Source: Treponema sp. (GTDB taxonomy: Bacteria > Spirochaetota > Spirochaetia > Treponematales > Treponemataceae). From it: DNA of 64,000 bases. The DNA lies in NCBI GenBank assembly GCA_017534445.1, contig JAFXWC010000006.1:43860-107859 (forward strand). The letters are read 5' to 3'. Position 1 is the stretch's first letter. Every line of letters begins with the position of its first letter. Shown in pieces: positions 1 to 8,642 of the stretch. The position numbers and the translations under genes were made by a program. The notes under the pieces are model-generated. The model saw only the letters and a program-made list of their open reading frames with translations, was not told the DNA's origin and made no database searches.

Positions 1-1498
1 GCTTATAGACCTTAAGGATCGCGAGAAGATTGCAGAATTTGCGCTTTTGCATAAAGACAACATTGCAGGTGTCTTTACCGCAGGAACAGATTTTTCTGCT
101 TCCGTAAGCTATGTTGCCCAAAAGTGCGGCTTTAAGGCACATTCTTTTGAGGCTGCAGTAAACGCAAGTGACAAGATAAAAATGCGCGGATGCTTTAAGG
201 CAAGCAATGTAAGCTCTCCAGAATTTGTGCAGATTGAACGCTCTCACATTGCCTCTTTTCTTAAGCCGGAAATTTTGGACTCAATGAAATTTCCCAAGGT
301 TGTAAAACCTGTAGACAACATGGGTGCAAGGGGATGCCGCCTTATAAGAAGCAAGGATGAATTCCTGCATGCGGTTGAAGATGCGGCCCGCAATTCAAGG
401 TCGGGAAGGGCAATTCTGGAAGACTACATGGAAGGCCCGGAATTTTCTATAGACTCAGTGGTCTATAACGGAACCCTTACAATTACAGGATTTGCAGACC
501 GCCACATCTGTTATCCTCCATATTTTATAGAGATGGGGCACACAATGCCTTCTGTATTTGACGAAGCAAAAAAAATGGAGCTTATACAGACCTTTGCAAA
601 AGGCATTGCTGCCTTGGGACTGACATGCGGGGTTGCAAAGGCAGACATAAAGTATACGGCAAAAGGCCCCATGATTGGCGAAATTGCGGCCAGGCTTTCG
701 GGAGGATACATGTCCGGTTGGACTTATCCTTATGCCTCATCAATTAACCTTACAAAGGTTGCCATGCAGATAGCCCTTGGTCTTGAGCCAGAAGAACTTT
801 TGCGGCAGAGGCAACCTCTTGACATAAAGGACTGTCCATTTAAGGTGTATGACCTTCCGTGCAAGAATGTGAGTGCAGAACGTGCTTGGATTTCCATTCC
901 CGGAAAAATACACAAGGTTTACAATGCAGACAGCGCGTCTTGTGTTCCTTTCGTAAAGAACATGTTCTTTAGGTGCAGAAAGGGGAGCAGCGTGTCCTTC
1001 CCCCGCAACAACGTGGAAAAATGCGGCAACGTAATTTCTCTTGCGTCTACACACAGCCTTGCAGTTGATGCGGCTGAACGAAGTGTCTCAACCCTTGTCC
1101 TTAGGCTTGAAAAAAACAACAGGGCAACTCAGGAATTTCTTGATGGAAGTTGCCGTAAGAGCGAAAAAGCCTTTCCGCCAGATGCATTTTCTTTTAATGA
1201 AGGGCAGAAAAAGGCCTTGCTTGATTTTGCAGAGAAAAATCCTCTTTTTAAAAAAGATGGGCTTGCTAAGGAATTCTTTGGGGATGAGATGATTCAAAAG
1301 CTTTCGTCCGTCTTTGACTACAACCACAGAACTTTTGGCCAGACCCTAAAGCTTTTTGATACCCTTTGTCCATGCCACTCAAGCCTTGATACAAAGACTT
1401 TTGTAAAAGCATTGATTAGGGGCGGAATTCAAGGTATACTTTATCTTGCGGACAGCAATGCCGGTAAAAAGACAAAACGGGGGTTCCCATTTAAATGA
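1..1498 (+). CDS. ATP-grasp ligase, 5'-truncated by window edge
   Basis: The reading frame is open to the left edge of the window, so the true start is missing. The visible part resembles carbamoyl-phosphate-synthase/PurK-like ATP-grasp enzymes, which join a carboxylate to an amine or thiol using ATP through an acylphosphate. Visible signs are a lysine strand (PKVVKPVDNMGARGC), an ILEDYMEGPEFS hinge and a metal-binding GEIAARLSGG segment. About 200 residues follow the ATP-grasp core and I cannot assign them. The stop codon overlaps the start of the amidase gene (ATGA), so the two are translationally coupled. The substrate cannot be named from sequence. Confidence 0.75.
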   Translation, partial: LIDLKDREKIAEFALLHKDNIAGVFTAGTDFSASVSYVAQKCGFKAHSFEAAVNASDKIKMRGCFKASNVSSPEFVQIERSHIASFLKPEILDSMKFPKVVKPVDNMGARGCRLIRSKDEFLHAVEDAARNSRSGRAILEDYMEGPEFSIDSVVYNGTLTITGFADRHICYPPYFIEMGHTMPSVFDEAKKMELIQTFAKGIAALGLTCGVAKADIKYTAKGPMIGEIAARLSGGYMSGWTYPYASSINLTKVAMQIALGLEPEELLRQRQPLDIKDCPFKVYDLPCKNVSAERAWISIPGKIHKVYNADSASCVPFVKNMFFRCRKGSSVSFPRNNVEKCGNVISLASTHSLAVDAAERSVSTLVLRLEKNNRATQEFLDGSCRKSEKAFPPDAFSFNEGQKKALLDFAEKNPLFKKDGLAKEFFGDEMIQKLSSVFDYNHRTFGQTLKLFDTLCPCHSSLDTKTFVKALIRGGIQGILYLADSNAGKKTKRGFPFK

Positions 1499-2547
1499 AA
1501 AGAAAGGGAAGTGCGTTTTTATTCATCATTTTCCTCTTTGCATTGAATTGCGCTTCTTTCGCAGGAACAAAGCGTGCAGACGTGAACCTTTTGGAAAGTT
1601 CAGCGGAGGCAGGCATAAGCGTATACTGGGATCCCTTTTCCCTTTCTGGAGTGATGGAAAAAAACGGCAGGCAGATTTCCTTCAAGGCTGGCGGTGATTT
1701 TGCCCTTAAGAATTACAGCACAATCATGAATGAACGTGCACCCTATTTAAAGGACGGGGTTCTTTTTGCAGAAGAAAAATTTATGTCTGCCGCAATAAAT
1801 TTCTTTAAGGAACAGGACTCTCTTAACCAGTACAAGGTTGGCGTTATCCTTATTGATCCAGGCCACGGAGGAAAGGACCCGGGTGCAAGCGCGACTCATA
1901 ATGTAAAAGGAAAGAAAATAAAAGTCGTGGAAAAGGACGTGAACCTTAACATAGGTCTTAAGCTGTACAATTGCCTTACCAAGGCCTATCCCGACAAGCG
2001 CATAATAATGACCCGCAACAAAGACGTTTACCTTTCGCTCGGCCAGCGCACGGAAATTGCAAATTCTGTAAAACTTGCCCCCAACGAAGCAATAGTCTAT
2101 GTCTCAATACACGTAAATGCAAGCTTGGACAAAAGTGCATCCGGCTACGAGGTATGGTACCTTTCACCGGGCTACAGGCGCAAGGTTTTGAACAAGGACG
2201 TAAGCGAAGACCGTGACGTCAATACGATTTTGAATTCAATATTGGAAGAAGAGTATACCACGGAATCTGTGCTCATCTCAAAATTTATTATGGAAGGAAT
2301 AAAGGCCCAGGTTGGAAAGCTTAGCCCATCCCGCGGAATAAAGGCGGAAGAATGGTTTGTTGTTCGCAATGCCAACATGCCCAGCGTTCTTGTGGAAACG
2401 GGCTTCCTTACAAATCCAACCGAGGGTGCTCTTCTTGCTGATGAAGACTACTTGCAAAAAGTTGCGTTTGGAATATATAATGGTCTCCAAGCGTTTGTAA
2501 CGCATTTCGAACGTTCAAGAGGATTTACAGTAAAAAATGAAAAATAA
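1495..2547 (+). CDS. N-acetylmuramoyl-L-alanine amidase (Amidase_3 family)
   Basis: A 350-residue exported zinc amidase that cleaves the lactyl-peptide bond of peptidoglycan in the periplasm. It starts with a signal peptide (basic MKRK, then a hydrophobic run ending near Ala23). The catalytic half begins near residue 118 and shows the zinc ligands of the family: DPGHGGKDPG (His), VEKDVNL (Glu) and SIHVNAS (His), with the catalytic Glu in VLVETGFLTN. The ~110-residue N-terminal part is unassigned. The start overlaps the ATP-grasp gene by 4 nt and the end overlaps the GerMN gene by 11 nt, so this is an operon. The flaA gene follows. A role in remodelling the wall around periplasmic flagella or at the septum is inference. 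Confidence 0.92.
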   Translation: MKRKGSAFLFIIFLFALNCASFAGTKRADVNLLESSAEAGISVYWDPFSLSGVMEKNGRQISFKAGGDFALKNYSTIMNERAPYLKDGVLFAEEKFMSAAINFFKEQDSLNQYKVGVILIDPGHGGKDPGASATHNVKGKKIKVVEKDVNLNIGLKLYNCLTKAYPDKRIIMTRNKDVYLSLGQRTEIANSVKLAPNEAIVYVSIHVNASLDKSASGYEVWYLSPGYRRKVLNKDVSEDRDVNTILNSILEEEYTTESVLISKFIMEGIKAQVGKLSPSRGIKAEEWFVVRNANMPSVLVETGFLTNPTEGALLADEDYLQKVAFGIYNGLQAFVTHFERSRGFTVKNEK

Positions 2548-3001
2548 GCCTTATTTTATTACGGCACTCGTATGCACCATACTTGCGGTAGGAGCGGCGG
2601 CTTTTTCCCTGCTTTCGATTCAAAAAAATGAAAAGACATTAAGAAAACTGATGTACTTCCCCTCATTTGAAAACGGAAAGACCTATACGGAAGAACGGTT
2701 TATTCCCAAGGAGTCTGCTCAGGGTGAGGAGCGTTATTTTGTTGATGACCTGCTCTTGGGACCATTGACCCACGGCTACAGGAAGCTTTTCCCCGGAGAT
2801 ACCACCGTGGAGTTCTTTACAGTTGATGCCAACGGTACAGCCTATGTCGGATTGTCCAAGGGAGCGTTAAAGAGTTCAGCCGATGCTGCCGATATTAATA
2901 CAGGAATATCCCTTTTAAAAAGGAATATTGTGATGAACTTCACAAAAATAAATACCGTTTTGGTGTACATTGACGGTAAAAGTGTCTGTGAAAAAAGCTG
3001 A
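2537..3001 (+). CDS. GerMN-domain membrane protein
   Basis: A 154-residue protein with one N-terminal membrane segment (residues ~7-27) and a small extracytoplasmic domain. The domain matches the GerMN pattern: RYFVDDLLLGP, a short linker, LFPGDTTVEFFTVDANGTAYVGLSKG, then a conserved hydrophobic strand near the C-terminus (INTVLVYIDGK). GerMN domains occur in spore-germination proteins and also widely in non-sporing bacteria, often beside wall hydrolases. Here the gene overlaps the amidase by 11 nt, so it may assist or regulate that enzyme. That role is inference. No catalytic motif is seen. Confidence 0.75.
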   Translation: MKNKPYFITALVCTILAVGAAAFSLLSIQKNEKTLRKLMYFPSFENGKTYTEERFIPKESAQGEERYFVDDLLLGPLTHGYRKLFPGDTTVEFFTVDANGTAYVGLSKGALKSSADAADINTGISLLKRNIVMNFTKINTVLVYIDGKSVCEKS

Positions 3002-3061
3002 TTTTAGAAGCGCTTCAAGATTGAAGAGATTTTAAAAAAATCAAATTCTTTCAAAAAAACG

Positions 3062-3090
3062 TTGACAAAATGACTTTCTTAATAGATACT
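3062..3090 (+). promoter_or_regulatory. flaA promoter
   Basis: A sigma-70-like promoter with TTGACA (3062-3067), a 17-nt spacer and GATACT (3085-3090), preceding the flaA start by about 45 nt. A strong AAGGAG ribosome-binding site lies just before the ATG. The good -35 box suggests vegetative expression rather than sigma-28 control. Confidence 0.7.
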
Positions 3091-3134
3091 ATTACTAACA
3101 AGGCTACATCAAAAATGTATTAAAGGAGCTTCGA

Positions 3135-4187
3135 ATGAAGAGGAATTTAATTTTAACTGCTGCTGCAATGGTTCTCGTTGGATCATTCGCATTTGCAAAG
3201 GAAGCTACGCTTATCGACTTTACAAAGTTGACAGCTGACTCCATTCCGAATGCAGACGGTCAAAACACACAGAACAGCAGAACTGTAATGGACTATTCTG
3301 TTGCAGCTGGTGCTACATTCACCAATGAACAGAAATCACTCATGAAGACTTCTCTTGCTATCCCTAACTGGGAAGTAGTATTGAACTCTTCAGCAAAGAA
3401 CCCACAGGCTCTTGCTTTGTCTACGACAAAGGCCGCTCACGTAAGAGAGGAATCTGAACAGCCTTTCGCTGGTTCAGACGTACTCGGTGTTCGCGTTGTA
3501 TTCCCAACATGGAACAACAATGCAAACGCTAAGATCGTACCTCCGTTCGACATTCAGGCTTACGAGCCACTCGCAGATGCTGATGCAAATGGTGTCCGCG
3601 GTGAACAGACTGACGAACAGAAGGGCAAGTACCTCTTCGAAGATGGCTATGGTTTGATCACAAACGTTGGAACAATCAAGGCAATTTCCTGCTATACAAT
3701 GGGTATGAACTTCCCACACCAGCTCTATGTTCTTCTTAAGGACAACGACGGTGTAGAACGCCGCTACTACATGGGATCTCTCTTGTTCGACGGTTGGAAG
3801 CAGCTCCAGTGGAACAACCCGGACTATATCTCTGAAGTACGCACACGCGAAATCAGAGTATACCCAATCTATCCACGCGGAACTCCTTATGTAAAGTTCG
3901 CAGGATTCCAGATTACACGTGACGCATCTGACATTGGTGATAACTTTGTTGGATACTTCAAGGATGTAAAGGTTATCTATGATGAAGCAGTTCTTAAGAC
4001 AGAACGCGACATCGCAGACGAAGACCTCTGGGGAATCATCACAAAGAAGGAAAAGGCTCGCCAGAACCTCGAAATGAGCCGCTTTGGCAACAAGCAGGTT
4101 AACCGCTACCTCGAACAGCAGAAGATGGCAACTGAAGACACATTCACATCTTCTGGTGTAGAAGATTCTGGTTCAACAAGACAGTAA
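3135..4187 (+). CDS. flaA: Flagellar filament outer-layer (sheath) protein FlaA
   Basis: A 350-residue exported protein matching the spirochaete FlaA family, which forms the sheath around the FlaB core of the periplasmic flagella. A signal peptide is evident (MKRNL, hydrophobic run, cleavage after SFAFA). The mature protein has the family opening (EATLIDFTKL), the LDIQAY/GVRVVFP-like strands and the GDNFVGYFKDVKVIYD segment near the end. The C-terminal ~60 residues are charged and low in complexity. It has its own promoter and terminator downstream of the amidase operon. Codon choice (many AAC/TTC/CTC) differs from neighbours and fits high expression. Confidence 0.95.
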   Translation: MKRNLILTAAAMVLVGSFAFAKEATLIDFTKLTADSIPNADGQNTQNSRTVMDYSVAAGATFTNEQKSLMKTSLAIPNWEVVLNSSAKNPQALALSTTKAAHVREESEQPFAGSDVLGVRVVFPTWNNNANAKIVPPFDIQAYEPLADADANGVRGEQTDEQKGKYLFEDGYGLITNVGTIKAISCYTMGMNFPHQLYVLLKDNDGVERRYYMGSLLFDGWKQLQWNNPDYISEVRTREIRVYPIYPRGTPYVKFAGFQITRDASDIGDNFVGYFKDVKVIYDEAVLKTERDIADEDLWGIITKKEKARQNLEMSRFGNKQVNRYLEQQKMATEDTFTSSGVEDSGSTRQ

Positions 4188-4224
4188 TTATTGCTGTAAC
4201 TTGATTCAAGCCAATTCTTGAATG

Positions 4225-4256
4225 AAGCCGTCCTGAAATACGGGCGGCTTTTTTTA
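4225..4256 (+). terminator. Rho-independent terminator after flaA
   Basis: The arms AAGCCG (4225-4230) and CGGCTT (4245-4250), extended by CC/GG pairs, form a hairpin followed by a run of T. Confidence 0.85.
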
Positions 4257-4346
4257 TGTAAAATAAAACTAAAACAACAATACGCTAAAAATTCTTTTTG
4301 GCGCTTTATAAAAACTAAAAGCTATTTAATAAGGGCGGAATAGGTT

Positions 4347-5621
4347 GTGGCAATGGAACAGCAAGATCTTCCAAACAAGTTGGAAATACAAAGATTATAT
4401 GAAAGTTACGCACCTGTTTTTGATGAGGTTTTGACCTATATTGAGGCAAAGCTAAAGTCTTCTATAAAGATAGCATCCATTCCAACCTTCAAGACACGCA
4501 TAAAGTCTTTTACAAGCTACTACAAAAAAATACTCCGCCAAAAGCCGAAAGAGGCCGCAGAAAGCAAATCCCTTGTTACCCTTACGGACATGATAGGAAT
4601 CCGCGTGATTTGTGCCTTTTTGGAAGACCTGGACATAGTGGAACAGCAGCTAGTTACCTATTTTGATGTAAAAGAAATAGAACGCAAGGGAGCCCAGCAG
4701 TCCTTCCGCGAATTTGGCTACGAGTCCGTTCATGTGCTTATTGCAATCCCCGAAGACTGTAAGCCCAAAAAAGAGCTTAATCCTCCGCTGCCGGATGAAG
4801 TTGTGTGCGAAATACAAATCAGGACAATTCTTCAGGACGCATGGGCAGAAGTAGAGCATGAGCTTATTTATAAATCAGAATTCAATCCCTTTGACAAGCC
4901 TTTAAGACGCAAACTGGCATCTATAAACGCAAGCCTTACCCTTGCAGATACAATCTTTCAGGAAATCCGCGACTACCAGAACAGGTTGCAGTCAGAGCTT
5001 GGAACAAGGCGCAACACCTTCTACAACAAGGCGGATGACTTTACAAACAAGGAATACGGTCTTCCCCAGGAGAACAAGAACCTTAAGGCTTCAGCCGCAA
5101 TCTATTCAACCGAAAACGATTTGCCCTACAGCAAAAAGAGCATAGACGAACTTGTTTTGTCCGCCCTGCACGAGCACAACCTTGCAAACTTTGACAAAGC
5201 CATAGAAATATACACGCAGATAATCAATTCCAAGCCAACCCCGCCACCAGTTGTTCTGGGGGTAATCTACAAGCACCGCGGCATGGCATATTTTGCCCAG
5301 AGCATGTACGACAAGGCACTAGAGGACTTTAGGGCAAGCGTGGCAGACGATCCCAAGGGCTTTAGGGCACTTTATTACGAAGGAATCGTGTGCAGCGTCC
5401 AGGACAAGAACCAGGAAGCTATAGAATGCTTTAACAAGTCGCTCGAGATAGACGCTTTCCAAAGCCACGTCTACTACAGGCGTGCCCTTGCATATTTTAA
5501 CCTTGGTGAATACAAAAAATCCCTTGCAGACATAGCTTCTGCAGAAAACCTTGGCCTGAACGACGAGGAAGTAAAGGCTCTTAAGGCAAAGGTTCTTAAG
5601 AAATTTGACATGGGCATGTAA
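4347..5621 (+). CDS. (p)ppGpp synthetase domain fused to TPR repeats
   Basis: A 424-residue protein that probably makes the alarmone (p)ppGpp from ATP and GTP/GDP. The RelA/SpoT synthetase domain spans ~20-215 with the key motifs intact: TRIKSFTSYYKKI (basic substrate patch), TDMIGIRVI (Mg-binding Asp), GYESVH (Tyr that stacks on the guanine) and EIQIRT (catalytic Glu). No HD hydrolase domain is present, so it is synthetase-only. From ~270 onward there are TPR-like helical pairs (SALHEHNLANFDKAIEIY; RGMAYFAQSMYDKALEDF; YYRRALAYFNLGEYKKSL). The GTG at 4347 sits 8 nt after a GGGCGG site; the ATG at 4353 is an alternative. A TPR tail suggests control by protein partners. Confidence 0.85.
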   Translation: MAMEQQDLPNKLEIQRLYESYAPVFDEVLTYIEAKLKSSIKIASIPTFKTRIKSFTSYYKKILRQKPKEAAESKSLVTLTDMIGIRVICAFLEDLDIVEQQLVTYFDVKEIERKGAQQSFREFGYESVHVLIAIPEDCKPKKELNPPLPDEVVCEIQIRTILQDAWAEVEHELIYKSEFNPFDKPLRRKLASINASLTLADTIFQEIRDYQNRLQSELGTRRNTFYNKADDFTNKEYGLPQENKNLKASAAIYSTENDLPYSKKSIDELVLSALHEHNLANFDKAIEIYTQIINSKPTPPPVVLGVIYKHRGMAYFAQSMYDKALEDFRASVADDPKGFRALYYEGIVCSVQDKNQEAIECFNKSLEIDAFQSHVYYRRALAYFNLGEYKKSLADIASAENLGLNDEEVKALKAKVLKKFDMGM

Positions 5622-5652
5622 AAAAAAAATAATTTTTTTTTGCTTTTTCCTA

Positions 5653-5682
5653 TTGACATTTTTGTTACTTGTATGATATAGT
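5653..5682 (+). promoter_or_regulatory. Promoter of tRNA-Glu
   Basis: TTGACA (5653-5658), an 18-nt spacer and TATAGT (5677-5682), ending 24 nt before the mature tRNA 5' end. Confidence 0.7.
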
Positions 5683-5706
5683 CTATTCATCGCAGATAGC
5701 GATTAT

Positions 5707-5778
5707 GTCTCCTTCGTCTAGGGGTTAGGACAACGGGTTTTCATCCCGTCAACATGGGTTCGATTCCCGTAGGAGATG
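5707..5778 (+). tRNA. tRNA-Glu (anticodon UUC)
   Basis: A 72-nt cloverleaf is readable. The acceptor GTCTCCT pairs with AGGAGAT, the D arm is GTCT/GGAC, the anticodon arm is ACGGG-TTTTCAT-CCCGT with anticodon TTC, the variable loop is CAAC, and the T arm is ATGGG-TTCGATT-CCCGT. The CCA end is not encoded. It is a single-gene transcript with its own promoter and terminator. Confidence 0.96.
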
Positions 5779-5780
5779 CT

Positions 5781-5813
5781 AAGGACTTGGTTTTTGCCAG
5801 GTCCTTTTTTTTT
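5781..5813 (+). terminator. Terminator after tRNA-Glu
   Basis: A 10-bp stem (AAGGACTTGG with CCAGGTCCTT, one G-U pair) with a 6-nt loop, followed by nine T. Confidence 0.9.
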
Positions 5814-5878
5814 GTCTCAAGGCCAATTTATTCTGTTTTGTAGTAGGAGAGGCTGCCGCATTATTTTTATTGCAAAAG

Positions 5879-5907
5879 TTGACAACCCCCCTGTATAGTG
5901 ATAAAAT
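5879..5907 (+). promoter_or_regulatory. Promoter of the 169-residue hypothetical gene
   Basis: TTGACA (5879-5884), a 17-nt spacer and TAAAAT (5902-5907). The leader is about 15 nt and carries an AAGGGAG ribosome-binding site. Confidence 0.75.
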
Positions 5908-5927
5908 TATAATATTAAGGGAGAATT

Positions 5928-6437
5928 ATGACACTTAAGGAAAAATACGAACGTTGTTTGCAGGATTCTGAAAATTTCATCACAGGGGAGAAGGAAAATG
6001 TTACTCCTTCTTACGGTTATGGAAAGCGTCTTGCAAAGTTCTTTAATGATGAGCTTGATTTTGAAGATATAAACATTCACTATGGTTATCCTATGGAAAA
6101 AATCATCAAGGATAACTGGGACTTGAAGATCCGTTTCCAGTTGCGCAAGCCGGAAATTGAGCGTTTTTCTCCGCTTGGAGGAATTCAGGTCTTTAAATAC
6201 CTTTCGACGCTTGCGGACAGCGAATGGTCTAAGGGTGAACCTTTGGATTCTGAGGCTAAGGAAATTTCCCGCGGTGTTTTGGATACATTGAATCCAATTC
6301 AGCAGGGGCTTTCCATAAAAAGCATTGGTGTTGAATGGGCGGTTCACGTTCCTGACTGTACTACATTTTTTGTAAGCTTCTTCTATGTTTATAAAGAAGA
6401 TGAAGAAATGGAAATGGAGATGGAAACAGAAGAGTAA
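5928..6437 (+). CDS. Conserved hypothetical protein, acidic C-terminus
   Basis: A 169-residue cytosolic protein I do not recognise. It has no signal peptide or membrane segment. Amphipathic helices are likely in the first 30 residues and around 90-115, mixed with beta-like stretches (WDLKIRFQLRK; GVEWAVHVPDCTTFFVSFFYVY). It ends in a Met/Glu-rich tail (EEMEMEMETEE). A consensus promoter and a good ribosome-binding site support it as a real gene. It lies upstream of a chemoreceptor but has its own promoter. Confidence 0.75.
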   Translation: MTLKEKYERCLQDSENFITGEKENVTPSYGYGKRLAKFFNDELDFEDINIHYGYPMEKIIKDNWDLKIRFQLRKPEIERFSPLGGIQVFKYLSTLADSEWSKGEPLDSEAKEISRGVLDTLNPIQQGLSIKSIGVEWAVHVPDCTTFFVSFFYVYKEDEEMEMEMETEE

Positions 6438-6500
6438 ACTTCCTGCAGCGGTTGCGTTTTTTATCCGTACAAAGTTTTACTGCGAGTCTTAGGAGTGTTT

Positions 6501-8603
6501 ATGAAAAAGGATGTTTGGGACCCTACGCGTAGGGACATGAAAATTGCTACAAAGATGGTATTGATATTCGGAGGTGTTGTTGTAATAACTTCCGTTTTGG
6601 TTGCCTGTATATCACTTGCCCTCTTTAACCACGGTTTGCTTAACAGCTATGCAGAAGGCTTGGACTATACTGAGTACGGCACCAATGCCACTCTGGAAAG
6701 CTGGCGGTCTTCTGCCCAGGGAATTTCAAAAGGGCTTGCCGCGGAATCCGGGCTTGTTTCTGCTGTAAATTCAAGAGATACCCATGTTATTTCCCGCATC
6801 GTTTCCGAGATGAACAGAATCCACGAGGCTGATTTTATGGCCGTTACTGATAGCAAGGGAGACATCTTTTCCGGTGCAAGCATAAATGTTAACGGCGGAA
6901 AAAGTCTTGCCCGGCTGGACTGCGTAAAGGAAGCCCTGACCGGAAAAAGCAGTTTTTCTATTGAGCAGATTGGCAATATTGACTATGCAATAATCACGGC
7001 GGATCCCCTTTTGCTAAACGGTAAAGCCGTCGGCGTTGCGGTTGCCGGATATAACCTTACTACGAGCCGCTTGGTAAACCTTGTACACGACTCCTATGAT
7101 GCTGAGTGTACAATCTTTAGCAGCAATATACGCGTGGCAACGACACTAAAGGAAAAGGACGGCAGGTCTCTTGTTGGAACGCCTCTTGACAACAAGGTGA
7201 TTCTTGACATGGTTCTTGGGGGAAAAACTTACAAGGGCCAGAACATTATCCACGGACAAAAATATTATACAATTTATACTCCTATAAAATCTGCAAACGG
7301 AAAGGTTACTGGTATGCTCTTCGTAGCAAAGTCCATTGAGTCCATAAATGCAATCCGCAACAAGACTCTAAGGATTGTTGTTCCGTCTGTAATCGCACTC
7401 ATCATCATCGTTATGGTATTGTGCGGCATGTTCGTCCGCTGGCTTATGTGGCGTATTTCAAACGTTACGAACGTTCTTAAGGATTTGGAGACCGGGGAGG
7501 CTGACCTTACAAAGCGCGTAAAGCTTTTGATACGCGACGAGATTGGCTTCCTTATTATTCACTTTGACCATTTCTGCGACAAGTTGCAGCAGATTGTTAC
7601 ACAGATTAAGCAGTCCAAGAATCAGCTTAATGCATCAGGCCAGAGGCTTTCCGACGGTACAAGCGAAGCTGTAAGCTCAATTACGCAGATTATTGCAAAC
7701 ATTGAGTCCGTTCACAACAGAATTAGCACTCAGAGTGAAAGCGTTAACAATGTTGCGGATATCGTTACCCAGATTTCTGACAGCATTGCAAACCTTGACA
7801 GCCTTATAGAAAACCAGTCTGCCGGTGTTTCCCAGGCTTCCACAGCCGTAGAAGAGATGATGGGAAACATTTCTGCTGTAAACAAGTCGGTGGACAAGAT
7901 GGCCTCTTCTTTCGAGGACCTTACTTCCAACGCCCAGACAGGTTTCTCCAAGCAGCAGGACGTTAACGACCGTATCAAGCAGATAGAAAACCAGTCAGAA
8001 ATGCTTCACGAGGCAAACCTTGCCATTTCTTCTATTGCGGAACAGACCAACCTTCTTGCTATGAACGCTGCTATTGAGGCAGCCCATGCGGGAGAGGCCG
8101 GTAAAGGCTTTAGCGTTGTTGCCGACGAAATCCGCAAGCTTTCAGAAACGTCTTCTGCCCAGTCCAAGACTATTGGTGAGCAGCTTGACAGTATTCAGGA
8201 ATCCATTACGGAAGTTGTTTCCGCTTCTACAGAAGCAAGTGACGCATTCTCTGCCGTATCAAACAAGATTAAGGAAACTGACCAAATTGTTATGCAGATT
8301 AAGGCTGCCATGGAAGAGCAGAATTCTGGCTCCAAGCAGATTGGTGATGCCTTGCGTAACATGAACGAAAGTGCCTCTGACGTTCTTAGCGCGTCAAAGG
8401 AAATGGCTGCAAACAGCAAGGTTATTATAAACGAAATTCATTCTCTCCAGAATTCTTCGCGCGAAATGAACCAGAGTATGGAAGAGATGGCAGTTGGTGC
8501 CCGCAAAATAAATGAGACTAGTAATGCATTGGGCGAAATATCAACTGAGGTTGCAAGTTCCATCGGACAGATTGGAAGCCAGATAGATTTGTTTACTGTG
8601 TGA
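6501..8603 (+). CDS. Methyl-accepting chemotaxis protein with Cache-type sensor
   Basis: A 700-residue chemoreceptor. I prefer the ATG at 6501, six nt after AGGAG, over an in-frame GTG at 6495. The order is: TM1 (~17-40); an extracytoplasmic ~250-residue Cache-like sensor (region with AIITADPLLLNGKAVGVAVAG); TM2 (~290-315); HAMP; a long coiled-coil signalling domain with the invariant CheA/CheW tip (LLAMNAAIEAAHAGEAGKG). The ligand is unknown. It should relay signals to the CheA-CheW complex that controls the periplasmic flagella. The PilZ-like gene follows after 39 nt. Confidence 0.95.
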   Translation: MKKDVWDPTRRDMKIATKMVLIFGGVVVITSVLVACISLALFNHGLLNSYAEGLDYTEYGTNATLESWRSSAQGISKGLAAESGLVSAVNSRDTHVISRIVSEMNRIHEADFMAVTDSKGDIFSGASINVNGGKSLARLDCVKEALTGKSSFSIEQIGNIDYAIITADPLLLNGKAVGVAVAGYNLTTSRLVNLVHDSYDAECTIFSSNIRVATTLKEKDGRSLVGTPLDNKVILDMVLGGKTYKGQNIIHGQKYYTIYTPIKSANGKVTGMLFVAKSIESINAIRNKTLRIVVPSVIALIIIVMVLCGMFVRWLMWRISNVTNVLKDLETGEADLTKRVKLLIRDEIGFLIIHFDHFCDKLQQIVTQIKQSKNQLNASGQRLSDGTSEAVSSITQIIANIESVHNRISTQSESVNNVADIVTQISDSIANLDSLIENQSAGVSQASTAVEEMMGNISAVNKSVDKMASSFEDLTSNAQTGFSKQQDVNDRIKQIENQSEMLHEANLAISSIAEQTNLLAMNAAIEAAHAGEAGKGFSVVADEIRKLSETSSAQSKTIGEQLDSIQESITEVVSASTEASDAFSAVSNKIKETDQIVMQIKAAMEEQNSGSKQIGDALRNMNESASDVLSASKEMAANSKVIINEIHSLQNSSREMNQSMEEMAVGARKINETSNALGEISTEVASSIGQIGSQIDLFTV

Positions 8604-8642
8604 CGGAATCATTAACTCCACCGCATTAGCGAAGGGGGCTTT

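Noticed and set aside
6443..6454. Possible third copy of the dispersed repeat (GCAGCGGTTGCG)
   Set aside because: Only about 11 nt match one end of the repeat and the CCCTTCCAATCGGG core is absent.
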